A stretch of DNA of 64,000 bases, taken from assembly GCA_034440575.1 (NCBI GenBank), contig JAOTOL010001559.1, positions 124,001-188,000 of the forward strand, read 5' to 3'. Source of the stretch: Imbricaverruca yamaguchii. Its lineage: Eukaryota; Arthropoda; Thecostraca; Neoverrucidae. The translations under genes and the position numbers were made by a program. Positions 55,901 through 64,000 of the stretch are shown in pieces. Position 1 is the first letter of the stretch, and the number at the start of each line of letters is the position of its first letter. The notes under the pieces are model-generated. The model was given only the letters and a program-made list of their open reading frames with translations. It was not told the origin of the DNA and made no database searches.

Positions 55901-58900
55901 TAGCTTTCTTACAAATCACAAGGACTACTCTGCAGGGATTCCAGCAAGGTTACCTCGTTTGGCGAAGTTTTGTTTTCTGCAATGAATCGGTGTATAGCAA
56001 TAAGGCCGTACGTGTGTACTGCAATGTATATAGATGCGCCATCATTGGCCTCATCGGTGTACAGCTATAAGTCCGTACGCGTGTACTGTACGTAGGCAAA
56101 GTTCATGAAGTGTTCATCAAATGTTCAATGTTCATAAGATATTCAGATTTAGGTGTAAAAGGGCCCATCCGGCTTAAGTCTATAAATAGAACGTACCATA
56201 GGCTTGGACAAAAAGAAAGCACCCATTACCCCAACTAATATTGCATTCCTAATTCCAAAAGAAACAATCTACCAACATCCCACACACACCAATACCTATC
56301 TACCTCACCATCCAGCCATATTCACTCGTCACCATGCAGCACGCACGTGGATACAGTGCCCTACCAATAATTTTACAACTCCGTCCATGCCTGCTTACAG
56401 GGGCCTCTATCGGGCACCTACTTAGCATAGATCTCACCCCATCCCCCACTAATTATAACTAAAAACTAATTTTTTCGGCATCAAAATGTGTCCACCCTAC
56501 ACATTGCATTCATACTCAATGGGGGACTCCACACATAAGCAGGGGGCCTATTCCAGTCATCAGGGACCCTTTGAATGAATACTTGTTGCATACCTGTCCT
56601 ACGCCTCAACCTGTCTAACCTTAATCGATAAACCCTATGTGATATCCTAAATAGATGGGCATCACTCAGATTGATCTGATCTGATCTGACTCTTTGATGA
56701 TTTGATACATTTCATTCATATTGTACCTTCGTCTCCTATTCTTGAGTTAATGCTTATTTAATGTCATAAGTCTCTCCACATGCTAATTTACTTTGTACAC
56801 TGATTCCAGTGGCCTTGTGATGTACTCTCTTGCATATCTATATATTTTCATATGTAAGGGTTTCATGCCTGTGCAGAACATTCCAAGTGACATTGCATGC
56901 AGGCTAAGTACAGTTTTTTCCATGACTTTCTTGATCTTTGCCCCATACTATTAATGATTCCCAGGTTTCTGATATCCTTATTTCTAGCTGGGATGTATTG
57001 TTTTTCTGCCTTCAGGTCTTTTGCAGTTTGTCACTAACACACCTAAGTCTCTTTCCCCTTCAACAACATCCAGCTACATGCCTCTCATTGTATCTCATAA
57101 AGTCTCGCCTCCAGACTCCAGATGCATAACCTTGCACTTTTCATGTTTGAAAGTCATCTGCCATTGATTATCCCACCTGTTTACGTTTTCCAAGTTTGGT
57201 TGAATATTACTAGATTGATCACCACCATTAGTCACCCCTACCAGTTTGATGTCATCGCCAAACTTGAACACCCTATTCTTTAGCCATACCTCAATGCTAT
57301 TTCAAAGGTGATAAAGATAAGTGATCCTGTAGCAGTAAAGATAACAGATCCAGATTGACTCAATTCCGAACGTCCTCTCATTCAGATATGCATACATTTA
57401 ACACTACTCTTTATTTCCATCCCCTTGACCATGCATCGATTCAACCTAGAGCTATTCCATCAATCCCATGCTGCTCTAGTTGATGAATTATATGCATGTG
57501 TGAAGCTTTATCAAAAGCTTTGCTAAAGTCCAAGTGCACAACATCAATCCTGCATTGATGGTCTACTTCTCTAGTTACATACTCCGTGAACTCCAGTAGA
57601 TTAGTTAAACAAGATCTTCAATATCGTAATCCATGTTGAGTATCCTTTAATAGGTTGTACCTGTCTAGATGAGTCAAAACATTCTGTTTCACCAGTTTCT
57701 AGCTTCCAATTTACCAGAGTTATCCGTAGTAAAGCCTTACGAGACTTGTTTGCCTGGGACTCAACCATATCGCATTCATCAACTACTATTTCACCACCCA
57801 CCTCCAGTGGCCCTGAATTAGACTTCTTGTACTTAAAGTTGTAGAAGCTAAGGAATCTCTTAGCATTGCCTTCTGAACATTCCTAAGCTAATTTAAGTTC
57901 AGCCAGTCTTTTTTATGCTGTAACATACCTAAATGTATTGCTAACTTCTATATCCTGGTGGGTTTGTATCAGAGTTAACGTCTTTGAGTTCCTCAAATTC
58001 CTGCTTCTTTGGCTCCAGTAAACGTTTTACTTCCTTGGTCAGCATGGAAGGTGCTTAACCTTGTCCAATCAATTTTGTATTGTGGATGAAGATATCTTGA
58101 GTGAAATGGTTTTCCTTTTAACATTCTCCACATTACACAAGCATCTAAACCATTCAATGACTGCTATGATTTTAATTAATAAAGATTCTGTACTCTTGCA
58201 ACTCTCCTGAGCAAAATTTGGAGTCAATATTTGATTGATAGCTACACTTGCAACATATCAGGAAAAGTGTATAATGTTGTGATCATTATTACTGAAGGTC
58301 TTTTCTATGATACCATTTTGTACACAATTTTCCTTATTTATAAGCACCAGATCTAAGTTTTCGTATCTTCTTAGGTTCGTGTATCATTTGAAAGAAGATA
58401 CTTCCTTCAAAACAAACAATGAAGCTTCTTCCTGACTTGCTTAGACGTCCATTTTTGTCTCCCATTCCTGTTGTATTGAAGCCCCCAACAATGCAGTCCT
58501 CCCATGCACTGTTACGCTTATCTCGTCCTGCATCAACCTGTGAGTTTTTATTTCGGTCTGGTGGCCTATAGAATGATCAAATTCTTATTCTTGTTCAATT
58601 ATTCACACTTAGCTCGGTGGCCTTCGTCCTTCAGCCAAACTAGAAGGGACGAGGTAGCCATCTGTCGTCTCAGAATTAGTCACACCCTAGCAACACAGGT
58701 ATTTAGTGGGCGGGGACGACAGGCCGAAATGTGTGAGGTGTAATGCCGCGCTAACTGCACCACGTGTTGGTGGCGTGCCCAGCATACACAGAAGAGCATA
58801 GGCGTCACTTCGGATATGATGCGAATACTATGAAGTTGAAGGACTTATTTGGAAATGACTCCCGATTCATACACAATAGAGCAGTTTTGTACTTCCTTGC

Positions 58901-61900
58901 GGATATAGGATTTGAAGTAATATAGGCACCTGCCTAGCTGATAACTTGCTTCCAGAGATATTATATCAAGCACCTTGATGGCTACCAATATTTTATATTC
59001 GTATGTGACAGCATGGCGCAGGGGATGAGTGGTCCAGGGGTAAGTTGCTTGCCTCACAATCGAATGATTGTGGGTTCGAGTCTCACCTATCGCTACTTTT
59101 CGCCCGCAACCAATCTGCGTGAGAGATTGGCGACGCTACATAATTCAATGGTCGATGTGTCGTAAAGCCGATAACGAACCAACAGGCTGACGCATGCTTA
59201 TGCAACCTTGCTATGGGTGCAATATGACCCAATATGGTTGACGCACCCCAAAACCCCAATAATAATAATACTAATCATCGTTGTCATCAGGATGATTTCT
59301 AATCACAAATATTATAACTGCTTCACTATGTGCGGTATCATCTAGTATGTTATTTCATAACTTGCATCGCATACAAGAGTATCTCACCTGTACTTGCCTC
59401 TCCTTTATGAGCAAGCATGCTTAGGCAGTTAAATTCAAATGCGTACTTACGCTATTCTTGGTTGGATCGATGTACAGCCATAAGGCCATACGCATGCAAT
59501 GACATATACGTAGGTTCGCGATCCATCTGTGTGCAGCCATGCGACAGTACCCATGTACTGTCATGCACTTAGGTGCGTGATTCCATGCCACATGTGCACA
59601 GCCATGTTGCGACACTCATGGACTGTTGTGTACGTAGGGGCGGGGATGGCTGAGTGGTTTAGTTGTTGAAGTCTGAGTGCCGATGGTCTCTGGTTCAACA
59701 CTCGCCCTATTCGGAACATTTCACAATCCTGCGGCCCACCGGCGAAACGGTGGGCGTGGCCATCAGCCGTGATCGAGCATAAAGTGCGTCGAGAGCCACC
59801 TAATAAACAAATGGATGTCATGTACGTAGGTGCACGATCCCTGGCCCCTGTGGTGTTTTGGTAGCCTGTGACACACTGCTTTTCAATTGCTCTCATGCTT
59901 TTGATGAAAGAGACAAGAGCGTACTAGGCGTCAGTTTTCCTCGCCTCACGTACATGCTAAATACATGTGGCAACTGGCACACCCAAAGTGTGTGGTGGGA
60001 GGCGTGTTGGATTTTCACTTCGCGGTCTTGGATTCGGAGTGTATAATTGTTTGGCTTGCCAAAGTATGGAGTGTATAATCTTGAGAAGCACTATGTTATG
60101 GGGTGTATAATTCCACAGTTTGCCAAATTATGAGGTGTATATTGAAGCACCAAGTTACGGAGTATATACATTTTATATATAACGAGGTGTACACATTTTG
60201 AAAAATGAAGTGATGTTTCCTGGAATGAAGAATACAAACCCGGGGGCCTCGGTAGCTTAGATGGTGGAGCGTGGGACTCGAATCTAGCGGCCGGCGGCAT
60301 TTGCAGAGTCCACCCACGACCAATCGGTGTGATAGGTTGGCGACGCTACACAGCTTTGCGGTTGAATGCGTCGTAAAATAACCCGATAATTCTTCAAGAA
60401 TAAAACGCCTTGAAGTAATTTGTTAGGTTCCTATCCTAGTATCTCACAGACAATCAGATGGGGTCCACCATACATCGTCGTCTGAAGTCATCCGCGTTAC
60501 GTGAATGACTTATAAGGCTACTGCCTGAGCAGTGACAGATACAATTATCACAAAAGTATACTTAATCGATGTCAACCAAGTTTACATATCAGTACCTGCC
60601 ACTCCTGACATACCAACACCGCACAACTAACACAAATTCACAAGATACCTCAAGAGCAGGACGTTCGTGCACCGACTGGGTCTAAAATGGGAGGGCCTAA
60701 AATGTTACTTCGGGATATGGGTTTCGGAATATGTAATGGTTTAAGGAAAGTTATACTAAAACAATCCGTCTAAAATCTTTTATTCTCTTGACAATTAGGT
60801 TTGCTTTTTTCAAATGAGAAAGCTGAAAAAATTGAAGTCAATTCTTATTAATATTAAATGTATTTCGATGCACTTTTTAGTTCATGTCTGGAATGTTTAG
60901 TTGAAGCAAGGAATGACTTGAAAGGATGAAAAGCGACGAGACGGGCGGGCCAATTGCCGCCCTAAAACAGACTATCGTCACGGACGAGCGGAAATTAGCG
61001 TCTCATTTCGCACCATGATTGCTATGAAATACCCAAAAAATGAAAATAAGTTAGAGAAAACTACCAAGGGAATTACAGGGAACTTTTTTCTCAATTAATA
61101 ATAATCAGGATTATGGGAAGAAATTAATCATTGGATCAGAATGAGGCTTATAAGAGTGTAGAGGATTAGGTCAACGCACGTAAATCTGAATTTGTCCGGA
61201 GTGGGGAAACCTCGCGGTCGGAGTGGCATGAATACAACTATTCCCGCTTGTTGATGAAATTCGGAAGCAATATAAGTCATGAAATCAAAAGAATGTGAAA
61301 TTTCTGGTTCTATGGATCTTCATTTTGGAGCAGTATTAGCAGGTTTTAGGAACGTTTTGGTACCATTCAGGCAATTTTCATGGGGAAAATCCTTCCCATA
61401 TCTTTTATGTATATCATTCCTGACTGCTTAATAATATAAATATGAACGGTATTATCCATCCCATTTGATGCAGAACATATCATTCTCCAAGGAAAGAAGA
61501 AGAAATGCATTATCCATGGCTTTTCGTGGCAATGGTTTAAATAGCTCCGGCCGTAAGTGGGAAATTGAGAGCGGTGAATTAATTGAATCCAAGAACGGAT
61601 ATTCCTACGCGGTCGGGCTGGTAAAGGTGAATTTCTATATTTGGTTAGCGGAGCGTAGTTATTTTTTTATTCAACGAAAGATTTTCTTTAAAGCTCTTCG
61701 CTGCTATCCGAATGAAATTGACTGCGTGTTTGGCTCGAGGTATGAGAGTTGGTATTACCTGACTATGTAGGTACCTACTTGCTTACCTATATCAAATATC
61801 TTCGCGGTTATTCGAGTTATTGATTTGGATAAACCAAAGCTGTAAGTTTCTGTTGTGTGACGGGATATCTTCAGATAATACAAGGAGCAGGACATTAATT

Positions 61901-64000
61901 TCTATTTTTACAGGATATATGCTATTATATACAGGATAATATTAATTGCTGCGATGTTTTGCCGACAAGCGTAGTAATGAACACAACTGATTGCTTTGCT
62001 TTTGTCTGGAAAATCCTGTTGTCAATTACCACATTTTGAAGCGTGAATGTTTTTCTTTCAATATGGGGGTTGGGCCTCTTAGGTGCACATTGACTGCAGA
62101 TATTATAGATTTGCATGCATTCGAGCATTATTTGTGCATTCATGAAATGTTCAGGGAATTGTTAGGTGCATCCTGTCCCCATTCTCCAATGAATACCATT
62201 ATACTTTTAACATTTCTGGTCTCTGACTTTCTGAATGGGAAATTTTGCAGTTTAAGGTGATTTGATTTCTCGAAATTTATTTTTCGTGCAATGATTATGA
62301 ATGTGTTCATAATGTAGGTACTTACATGTGACCACACATTTTGTTGGCAAGTGCAGTTGGGTAGCAAAATGACACAAAAAAGTGGCTCAGGTTTGGTTGG
62401 GAAACATACCATGAAATGTAATGTTAAAAATGAGGAAAAAAGCTGCAGCCTAACTAGATGCAAGAAAGCCTTTTTTAATGGTAATTTTCCAAGCAATTTT
62501 TTTCATTAAAAAATGAAAAGTAAATGGCCTATTCTAACACAACAGCCTGTGCTAGCCTTAGTGTTTTTTAACTAAAAAACTTTTATAATCCTGGATGATC
62601 CCCAAAGGAATTTGATAAATGGCTAATGTACAAAAAAAAACTAATCTAGCATAACTTAGCCAAACCTAATACATTTGTATGCTTCATGGAGATAAAATGT
62701 GTGTAAAACGTGTGTGGAAAAGTAATAGTGCCCATGAAACTTCCTATGCTGTGGCAAAACATGGCTCATATCCACCAGTATTTTGGGGATTTGGGGGAAG
62801 TGCTACACTTTGTGGCTTACCAGTTGTGTGGATGCCACTCCAGCTCTTGGTGTTCATCCATACATTCTTCTGGGCACATCTGGACTCTGTTCTGAGGTTT
62901 GTCCACAAATGGAGAACATACACATGAATGCATTGGTGGTTGTTTATTAATTCGCCTGCACTTCACCAGAAATCACAAATGTACAAATGGAATGTTATGG
63001 AATGATATGGAAGATGGAATGTTATGAAATATAGAATGTTCAGTGGCATTAAGATCATATTCGGACTGCAGTGATCCATATTTTGCCATCTGTTAACATC
63101 TGTTGTACTTGTGCATGCTAGCAAGCTGATAATCTTCCAATCTGGCTGGCATCTCCTTTTCGACTCCACTCCTGCCTCCTCTTGGAATGTTCCTACAGAT
63201 GACCTGAAATAACAAATGTGTATTATCCTCAATTATACTGGAAACTTTATGTGGTAGGGGACCCAGTATGACTGAATCTTCCTCTCCGCCAAAGTTATCA
63301 CTATTGTATAATGACATCTAGATGTCTTGCTAGTTAAACATGTCTTCGTCCAGCAATACAAGGAGTGTATTTTTTTCCGGAGTTTATAATTCATTGGATG
63401 GAAAAAGTTCTAGAAAAGGGCCACTTTTCCAACGCTGGGTGGGAGACTGAAGAGAAATTGAGAACTTCAACATTAACACACCGAGAGCTTGTCCAGTATT
63501 CACAGTCACGTTTCAATATCGGTTGTGATGATGGTGGTTATAACTTTACCGCGCACTCAGCATCTGAGGCTATGTGGCGTTGCCTGTCTCTCACCCTGGC
63601 AGGAGGGGCGGGCACCGTGGATAATCGAACCCCGTACCTCTGGCTTGTCAGACGCTCACCTTAACCGCTTAGCCGCCGACGTCCTTCCCCGTACCGTCAA
63701 TATCCGTTATATACGCGCATGTCCGTTTATGCTACATGTCATATGCGGTCGCTGCGCCATTAATTTCAATGCAATACATGTCCGTTTATACCGGCTGAGG
63801 GCCTGTCGCCATGGCACTCACGTCCATTGTCTTCGCAGAGGAAGTGGGCGCTGCCTACGAGTTCGGCATCACGTCTCTCGCCAACAAGAAGGAGTTCCTG
63901 CAAGTGGGCGACTCTGTTACCTTCCAGGTGGAGGAGGGTGGCCCGCGTGCCACAAACATCAAAATACACCGCAAACGACTCAGGGCCATCGTCGATGCCT
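44657..64000 (+). CDS. CSDE1: Unr/CSDE1 cold-shock domain RNA-binding protein, 5' part of the gene
   Basis: Unr/CSDE1 is a cytoplasmic single-stranded RNA-binding protein made of alternating canonical and non-canonical cold-shock domains. It controls mRNA translation and stability, and in Drosophila dosage compensation. Eight coding exons join in phase: 44657-45028, 46992-47168, 48631-48830, 49539-49755, 50608-50730, 52036-52919, 55310-55545 and 63839 onward, giving about 790 residues. Order: a Gly/Ser/Tyr-rich N-terminus (1-115), then domains with YGFIQC...LFFHFSQF, GRISYENRGECFFLP, GGFIERADVVREIVF, GRIRHRVNDSSDVVEVPFG, YGFIRCVERDQNLFFHLSE, GLITYQQNGTKQTVPF, FGFIETLQHDREIFFHYS and EVGAAYEFGITSLANKKEF. 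The domain order matches animal CSDE1. The gene runs off the right edge, and at least one further canonical domain should follow. The N-terminal extension is longer than I expect for vertebrate proteins. Confidence 0.95.
45325..45395 (+). repeat. isolated SINE 3' tail
   Basis: GTTATGGGCGCAAAATGGCC, GCAGTCGAGACGCCCCTAAA and CCCCAATTCAGCATCATGAT match the tail of the lineage A SINE at 59017-59280. No head is present. Confidence 0.65.
45838..46000 (+). mobile_element. SINE, lineage C (Asp-tRNA-like head)
   Basis: GGCATCGGTAGCTCAGTGG, CGTCTGTCACGCCAGAGATA and GGGGTCCGATTCCCCG form a near-complete tRNA cloverleaf with a GTC anticodon. The body has CCTGCCAGGGTGAGAGGCAG and CCTCAGTTGCCGAGTGC. A second copy lies inverted at 63520-63690. 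Confidence 0.8.
46640..46834 (-). mobile_element. SINE, lineage A, copy 2
   Basis: The minus strand starts GGCCCCGATAGCTCAGTTGG and has GGGGGTTCGAATCCCCC as an intact T-arm/B box. The core follows: GACCAATCGGGGTGAGAGG, TTGGCGACGCTGCGTGAC and GTTAAATGCGTCGTAAAA. It is the best-preserved head of this lineage. Confidence 0.85.
46992..47168 (+). CDS. CSDE1: CSDE1 coding exon 2 (first cold-shock domain)
   Basis: 59 codons in phase 0 follow the acceptor GTTGCAG. They encode HSYGFIQCCDRQARLFFHFS, holding both RNA-binding motifs of cold-shock domain 1 with conserved aromatics, then GDPVEFEMTYDRRTGKPIAS. The donor is GAG|GTGGTG. A second GT three bases on is possible. Confidence 0.93.
47169..48630 (+). 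other. CSDE1 intron 2
   Basis: The intron is 1,462 bp. Its last 430 bp are an 84-bp tandem array that reaches the acceptor. The rest is AT-rich and featureless. Two acceptors nine bases apart (ending at 48621 and 48630) are possible. The second gives the length expected from other CSDE1 proteins. Confidence 0.8.
48195..48620 (+). repeat. 84-bp tandem repeat, about five units
   Basis: GCCAGCTGGCGCAGTTCACG starts recur at 48204, 48288, 48372, 48456 and 48540, an exact 84-base period. Internal units are almost identical. The first unit differs slightly (GATAAGTTT for GATACGTCT). Because 84 is divisible by three, frames stay open on both strands. The array ends 10 bases before the CSDE1 exon 3 acceptor. 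It is not a CRISPR: there are no unique spacers. Confidence 0.95.
48631..48830 (+). CDS. CSDE1: CSDE1 coding exon 3 (non-canonical cold-shock domain 2)
   Basis: It encodes VLSEERVTGTVTTEL, then GRISYENRGECFFLPYDMED and IEGNVSLCVGDLVSFQMATN. The acceptor is CCGCAG|GTGCTG and the donor CCCCAG|GTCAGA. The exon is 200 bp, leaving two bases of an Arg codon that exon 4 completes. Domain 2 lacks the canonical FGFI/FFH motifs, as in other CSDE1 proteins. Confidence 0.93.
48831..49538 (+). other. CSDE1 intron 3
   Basis: The intron is 708 bp. The right half is a degenerate 22-bp repeat that runs to the acceptor GCCGACAG. No other feature was seen. Confidence 0.8.
49165..49535 (+). repeat. degenerate 22-bp tandem repeat
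   Basis: Units of the type AGATGCTGACCGAACAAACA recur about every 22 bases with many substitutions (for example near 49225, 49270, 49390 and 49455). The array abuts the exon 4 acceptor. Small frames on both strands are repeat artefacts. Confidence 0.8.
49539..49755 (+). CDS. CSDE1: CSDE1 coding exon 4 (cold-shock domain 3)
   Basis: It encodes TGNLAAHNVRLENPANPIHY, then QGMVCSLQPDERGGFIERAD and VVREIVFSCASVEGD...LGDEVEFTIQ. The fold is recognisable, but the second RNA-binding motif, FFHYS in the family, reads VFSCA. The exon is 217 bp with donor GTGCAG|GTCAGT and returns the frame to phase 0. Confidence 0.92.
49756..50607 (+). other. CSDE1 intron 4
   Basis: The intron is 852 bp, containing the long TGCG microsatellite about 50 bp after the donor. 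The acceptor is CTGTCCGCAG. Confidence 0.85.
49809..49985. repeat. (TGCG)n microsatellite, about 177 bp
   Basis: Nearly pure TGCG tetramers are broken only by a few TCCG units in the first half. The pattern alternates pyrimidine and purine almost throughout. All frames are open, giving RACV- or THAR-type translations that are not real proteins. Confidence 0.97.
50608..50730 (+). CDS. CSDE1: CSDE1 coding exon 5
   Basis: 41 codons in phase 0 encode GKEVASNIMHLEAGTVVFED and IDPADVKGQVLKALDDVVDS. These close domain 3 and open domain 4. The acceptor is TCCGCAG|GGT and the donor AAC|GTGAGT. Confidence 0.93.
50731..52035 (+). other. CSDE1 intron 5
   Basis: The intron is 1,305 bp with donor GTGAGTGG and acceptor GGCCCCAG. 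A short GTGCGTACAGTGCGTAC duplication lies near 51060. No mobile element was recognised. Confidence 0.75.
52036..52919 (+). CDS. CSDE1: CSDE1 coding exon 6 (cold-shock domains 4 to 7)
   Basis: This is the largest exon, 884 bp. It encodes domain 4 (GRIRHRVNDSSDVVEVPFGE, VQFNVATDRRDKLKRATHIS), domain 5 (SYGFIRCVERDQNLFFHLSE, KDEVEFTVVPDPKISSRQTA), a Ser/Ala/Gly-rich linker, domain 6 (ETGLITYQQNGTKQTVPF) and the start of domain 7 (GYVAALKENFGFIETLQHDR, EIFFHY). The donor is CTACAG|GTGGGA. The frame stays open past the donor to 53172, but the translation there no longer resembles the family. Confidence 0.95.
53615..54210 (+). mobile_element. dispersed repeat with inverted ends, copy 2 (MITE-like)
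   Basis: The left 460 bp match 29955-30440. The left end reads AAAATAGGGTGGAATTTACC, and near the right end (about 54184-54203) CACATTCCACCCTATTTAC is its approximate inverse. That gives an element of about 590 bp with imperfect terminal inverted repeats. No coding capacity is present. Confidence 0.65.
54833..55025 (+). mobile_element. SINE, lineage A, copy 3 (degraded)
   Basis: GGGTTGTTCAGGCCGTTG and TTGTAGGTTCGAATCACAC resemble a worn tRNA head. The core follows as GTTCAATCTGCGTGACAGG, TTGACGCTGCTCG and AAATGTGTCGTAAATAATCC. Confidence 0.65.
55310..55545 (+). CDS. CSDE1: CSDE1 coding exon 7
   Basis: The exon is 236 bp. The first base completes a Ser codon begun in exon 6, restoring FFHYS followed by TLRGDPEQLQLGDEVQYTLG. 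It then gives VAAENVTPLPAGTL and LDGIVLRPLRNVDPDQPVYA, closing domain 7 and opening domain 8. The donor is ACTACTG|GTGAGT in phase 1. Confidence 0.94.
55985..56100 (+). repeat. ~60-bp tandem unit, two copies
   Basis: ATCGGTGTATAGCAATAAGG and ATCGGTGTACAGCTATAAGT begin two units, each continuing CCGTACG(Y)GTGTACTG. The same unit, more diverged, occurs at 59455-59640. Confidence 0.7.
56090..58500 (-). mobile_element. CR1/L2-like non-LTR element relic in intron 7
   Basis: Minus-strand pieces include an endonuclease end (GGFNTTGMGDKNGR near 58.45 kb, where GDFN is expected), a connector (RFLSFYNFKYKK near 57.85 kb) and the palm motif VHLDFSKAFDKA (about 57.5 kb). VFKFGDDIKLVGV follows at about 57.25 kb, where FADD is expected, then WQMTFKHEKCKVMHL and an ORF end VYRLRLDRLRRRTGMQQVF (about 56.6 kb). 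Stops and frameshifts are frequent. It is related to, but distinct from, the relic at 27.05-29.5 kb. Confidence 0.82.
58600..58925 (+). mobile_element. 3' fragment of an I-like non-LTR element
   Basis: The plus strand encodes TRRDEVAICRLRISHTLATQ, then in other frames a cysteine pattern (CEVCGAALTAPHVLVACPAY) and KLKDLFGNDSRFIHNRAVLY. This is the usual C-terminal end of I-group ORF2 after RNase H. The fragment is severely 5'-truncated and has at least two frame breaks. Confidence 0.75.
59017..59280 (+). mobile_element. SINE, lineage A, copy 4 (most complete, with 3' tail)
   Basis: The tRNA-like head (GCAGGGGATGAGTGGTCCAG, GGGTTCGAGTCTCAC) looks closest to tRNA-Val or a similar tRNA. The core follows: CAACCAATCTGCGTGAGAGA, TTGGCGACGCTACATAA and GTCGATGTGTCGTAAAG. 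The tail is CTATGGGTGCAATATGACCC ... GACGCACCCCAAAACCCC, and then (AAT)n. Lone copies of this tail occur at 18655, 32240 and 45325. Confidence 0.88.
59455..59640 (+). repeat. ~60-bp tandem unit, about three diverged copies
   Basis: Repeated GTACAGCCATAAGGCCATAC / GTGCAGCCATGCGACAGTAC / GTGCACAGCCATGTTGCGAC starts are each followed by ATG(Y)ACTGTCATG and (T)ACGTAGGTGCG. Related units lie at 55985-56100. A lineage B SINE is inserted at its right end, and repeat sequence resumes at about 59815. Confidence 0.7.
59637..59814 (+). mobile_element. SINE, lineage B, copy 2
   Basis: GGGGCGGGGATGGCTGAGTGG starts the head. The body has TGCGGCCCACCGGCGAAACG and GCATAAAGTGCGTCGAGAG, and it ends AATAAACAAATGG. 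TGTACGTAGG occurs directly before the head (with one neighbour changed) and again just after the end, a probable 10-bp target duplication inside the 60-bp repeat. Confidence 0.85.
60035..60205. repeat. degenerate ~33-bp tandem repeat
   Basis: Words of the type TATGGAGTGTATAAT(C/T), with GAAGCACTA or TTTGCCAAA between, recur about six times. The array directly precedes the SINE at 60240. Confidence 0.65.
60240..60420 (+). mobile_element. SINE, lineage A, copy 5
   Basis: GGGGGCCTCGGTAGCTTAGA opens the head, and GGGACTCGAATCTAGCGG stands in place of the B box. The core is very clear: CGACCAATCGGTGTGATAGG, TTGGCGACGCTACACAG and GTTGAATGCGTCGTAAAATA, and then ACCCGATAATTC. No long tail follows. 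Confidence 0.85.
60421..63519. other. AT-rich interior of CSDE1 intron 7, nothing recognised
   Basis: Short frames are present on both strands without motifs or neighbours. No repeat family was matched. Confidence 0.5.
63520..63690 (-). mobile_element. SINE, lineage C, copy 2
   Basis: The minus strand reads GGCGGCTAAGCGGTTAAGG, GTCTGACAAGCCAGAGGTAC, GGGGTTCGATTATCC and CCTGCCAGGGTGAGAGACAG, matching the lineage C copy at 45838-46000. It lies about 150 bp before the CSDE1 exon 8 acceptor. Confidence 0.8.
63839..64000 (+). CDS. CSDE1: CSDE1 coding exon 8 (incomplete, cut by window edge)
   Basis: After the acceptor CTTCGCAG, two bases complete a Glu codon. The exon then encodes EVGAAYEFGITSLANKKEFL and QVGDSVTFQVEEGGPRATNI, ending KRLRAIVDA at the edge. 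This is domain 8 in animal CSDE1. A further FGFI-type domain is expected beyond the window. Confidence 0.93.

Larger units (their letters stand above)
55546..63838 (+). other. CSDE1 intron 7, 8.3 kb, rich in mobile elements
   Basis: The intron runs from GTGAGTTGC to TTGTCTTCGCAG. It holds a ~60-bp repeat (55985-56100 and 59455-59640), a CR1/L2-like relic (56090-58500, minus), an I-like 3' fragment (58600-58925, plus), SINEs at 59017, 59637, 60240 and 63520, and a degenerate ~33-bp repeat near 60.1 kb. The segment 60.4-63.5 kb is AT-rich with no recognised feature. A 101-residue frame at 61465-61770 has no recognisable motif. Confidence 0.85.

Noticed and set aside
61465..61770. 101-codon plus-strand frame in intron 7
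   Set aside because: It has no recognisable motif, no neighbours and no relation to CSDE1. Frames of this length arise by chance in the window.

Overview
This is animal nuclear DNA, most likely from an invertebrate and probably an arthropod. One spliced host gene sits in AT-rich sequence crowded with retrotransposons, tRNA-derived SINEs and minisatellites. There is no bacterial gene organisation. A barnacle or another crustacean would fit, but the window cannot fix the taxon.

Host gene: the right third (about 44.6 kb to past the right edge, + strand) is the 5' part of the Unr/CSDE1 gene, a cytoplasmic RNA-binding protein built from serial cold-shock domains. Eight coding exons are visible with consistent phases and GT/AG borders. 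They encode roughly 790 residues before the window cuts the eighth exon. Three successive introns (2, 3 and 4) carry tandem-repeat arrays lying close to a splice site. The 8.3-kb intron 7 is largely mobile-element debris.

Left part: 0.7-5.8 kb holds at least two copies of a hAT-like non-autonomous element with weak terminal inverted repeats and an internal 20-21 bp minisatellite. From 6.9 to 16.7 kb lies a BEL/Pao LTR retrotransposon on the minus strand, with short near-identical LTRs, a polypurine tract, gag-protease, a truncated reverse transcriptase, RNase H and integrase. Its integrase gene is split by a 3.77-kb CR1/Jockey-like non-LTR element with a 5-bp target-site duplication and an intact 1,044-residue ORF2. 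A second, 5'-truncated and damaged copy of that element lies at 23.1-25.9 kb on the plus strand.

Middle: 19.4-22.7 kb (minus strand) is a broken coding region of an unrecognised large protein, interrupted by a SINE. Then come a CR1/L2-like relic (27.05-29.5 kb, minus), a degenerate minisatellite (31.1-31.7 kb), and an I/Jockey-like element with ORF1 zinc knuckles, endonuclease, reverse transcriptase and RNase H remnants (33.5-38.9 kb, plus). Intron 7 contains another CR1/L2-like relic and an I-like 3' end.

At least four SINE lineages with tRNA-like heads are scattered across the window. One of them shares a central core domain among five copies that differ in their heads.

The most notable observations are the nested retrotransposon insertion, the unrecognised broken gene, the repeat arrays beside CSDE1 splice sites, and the core-sharing SINE family. 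Exon borders and element ends were read by eye and should be treated as predictions.
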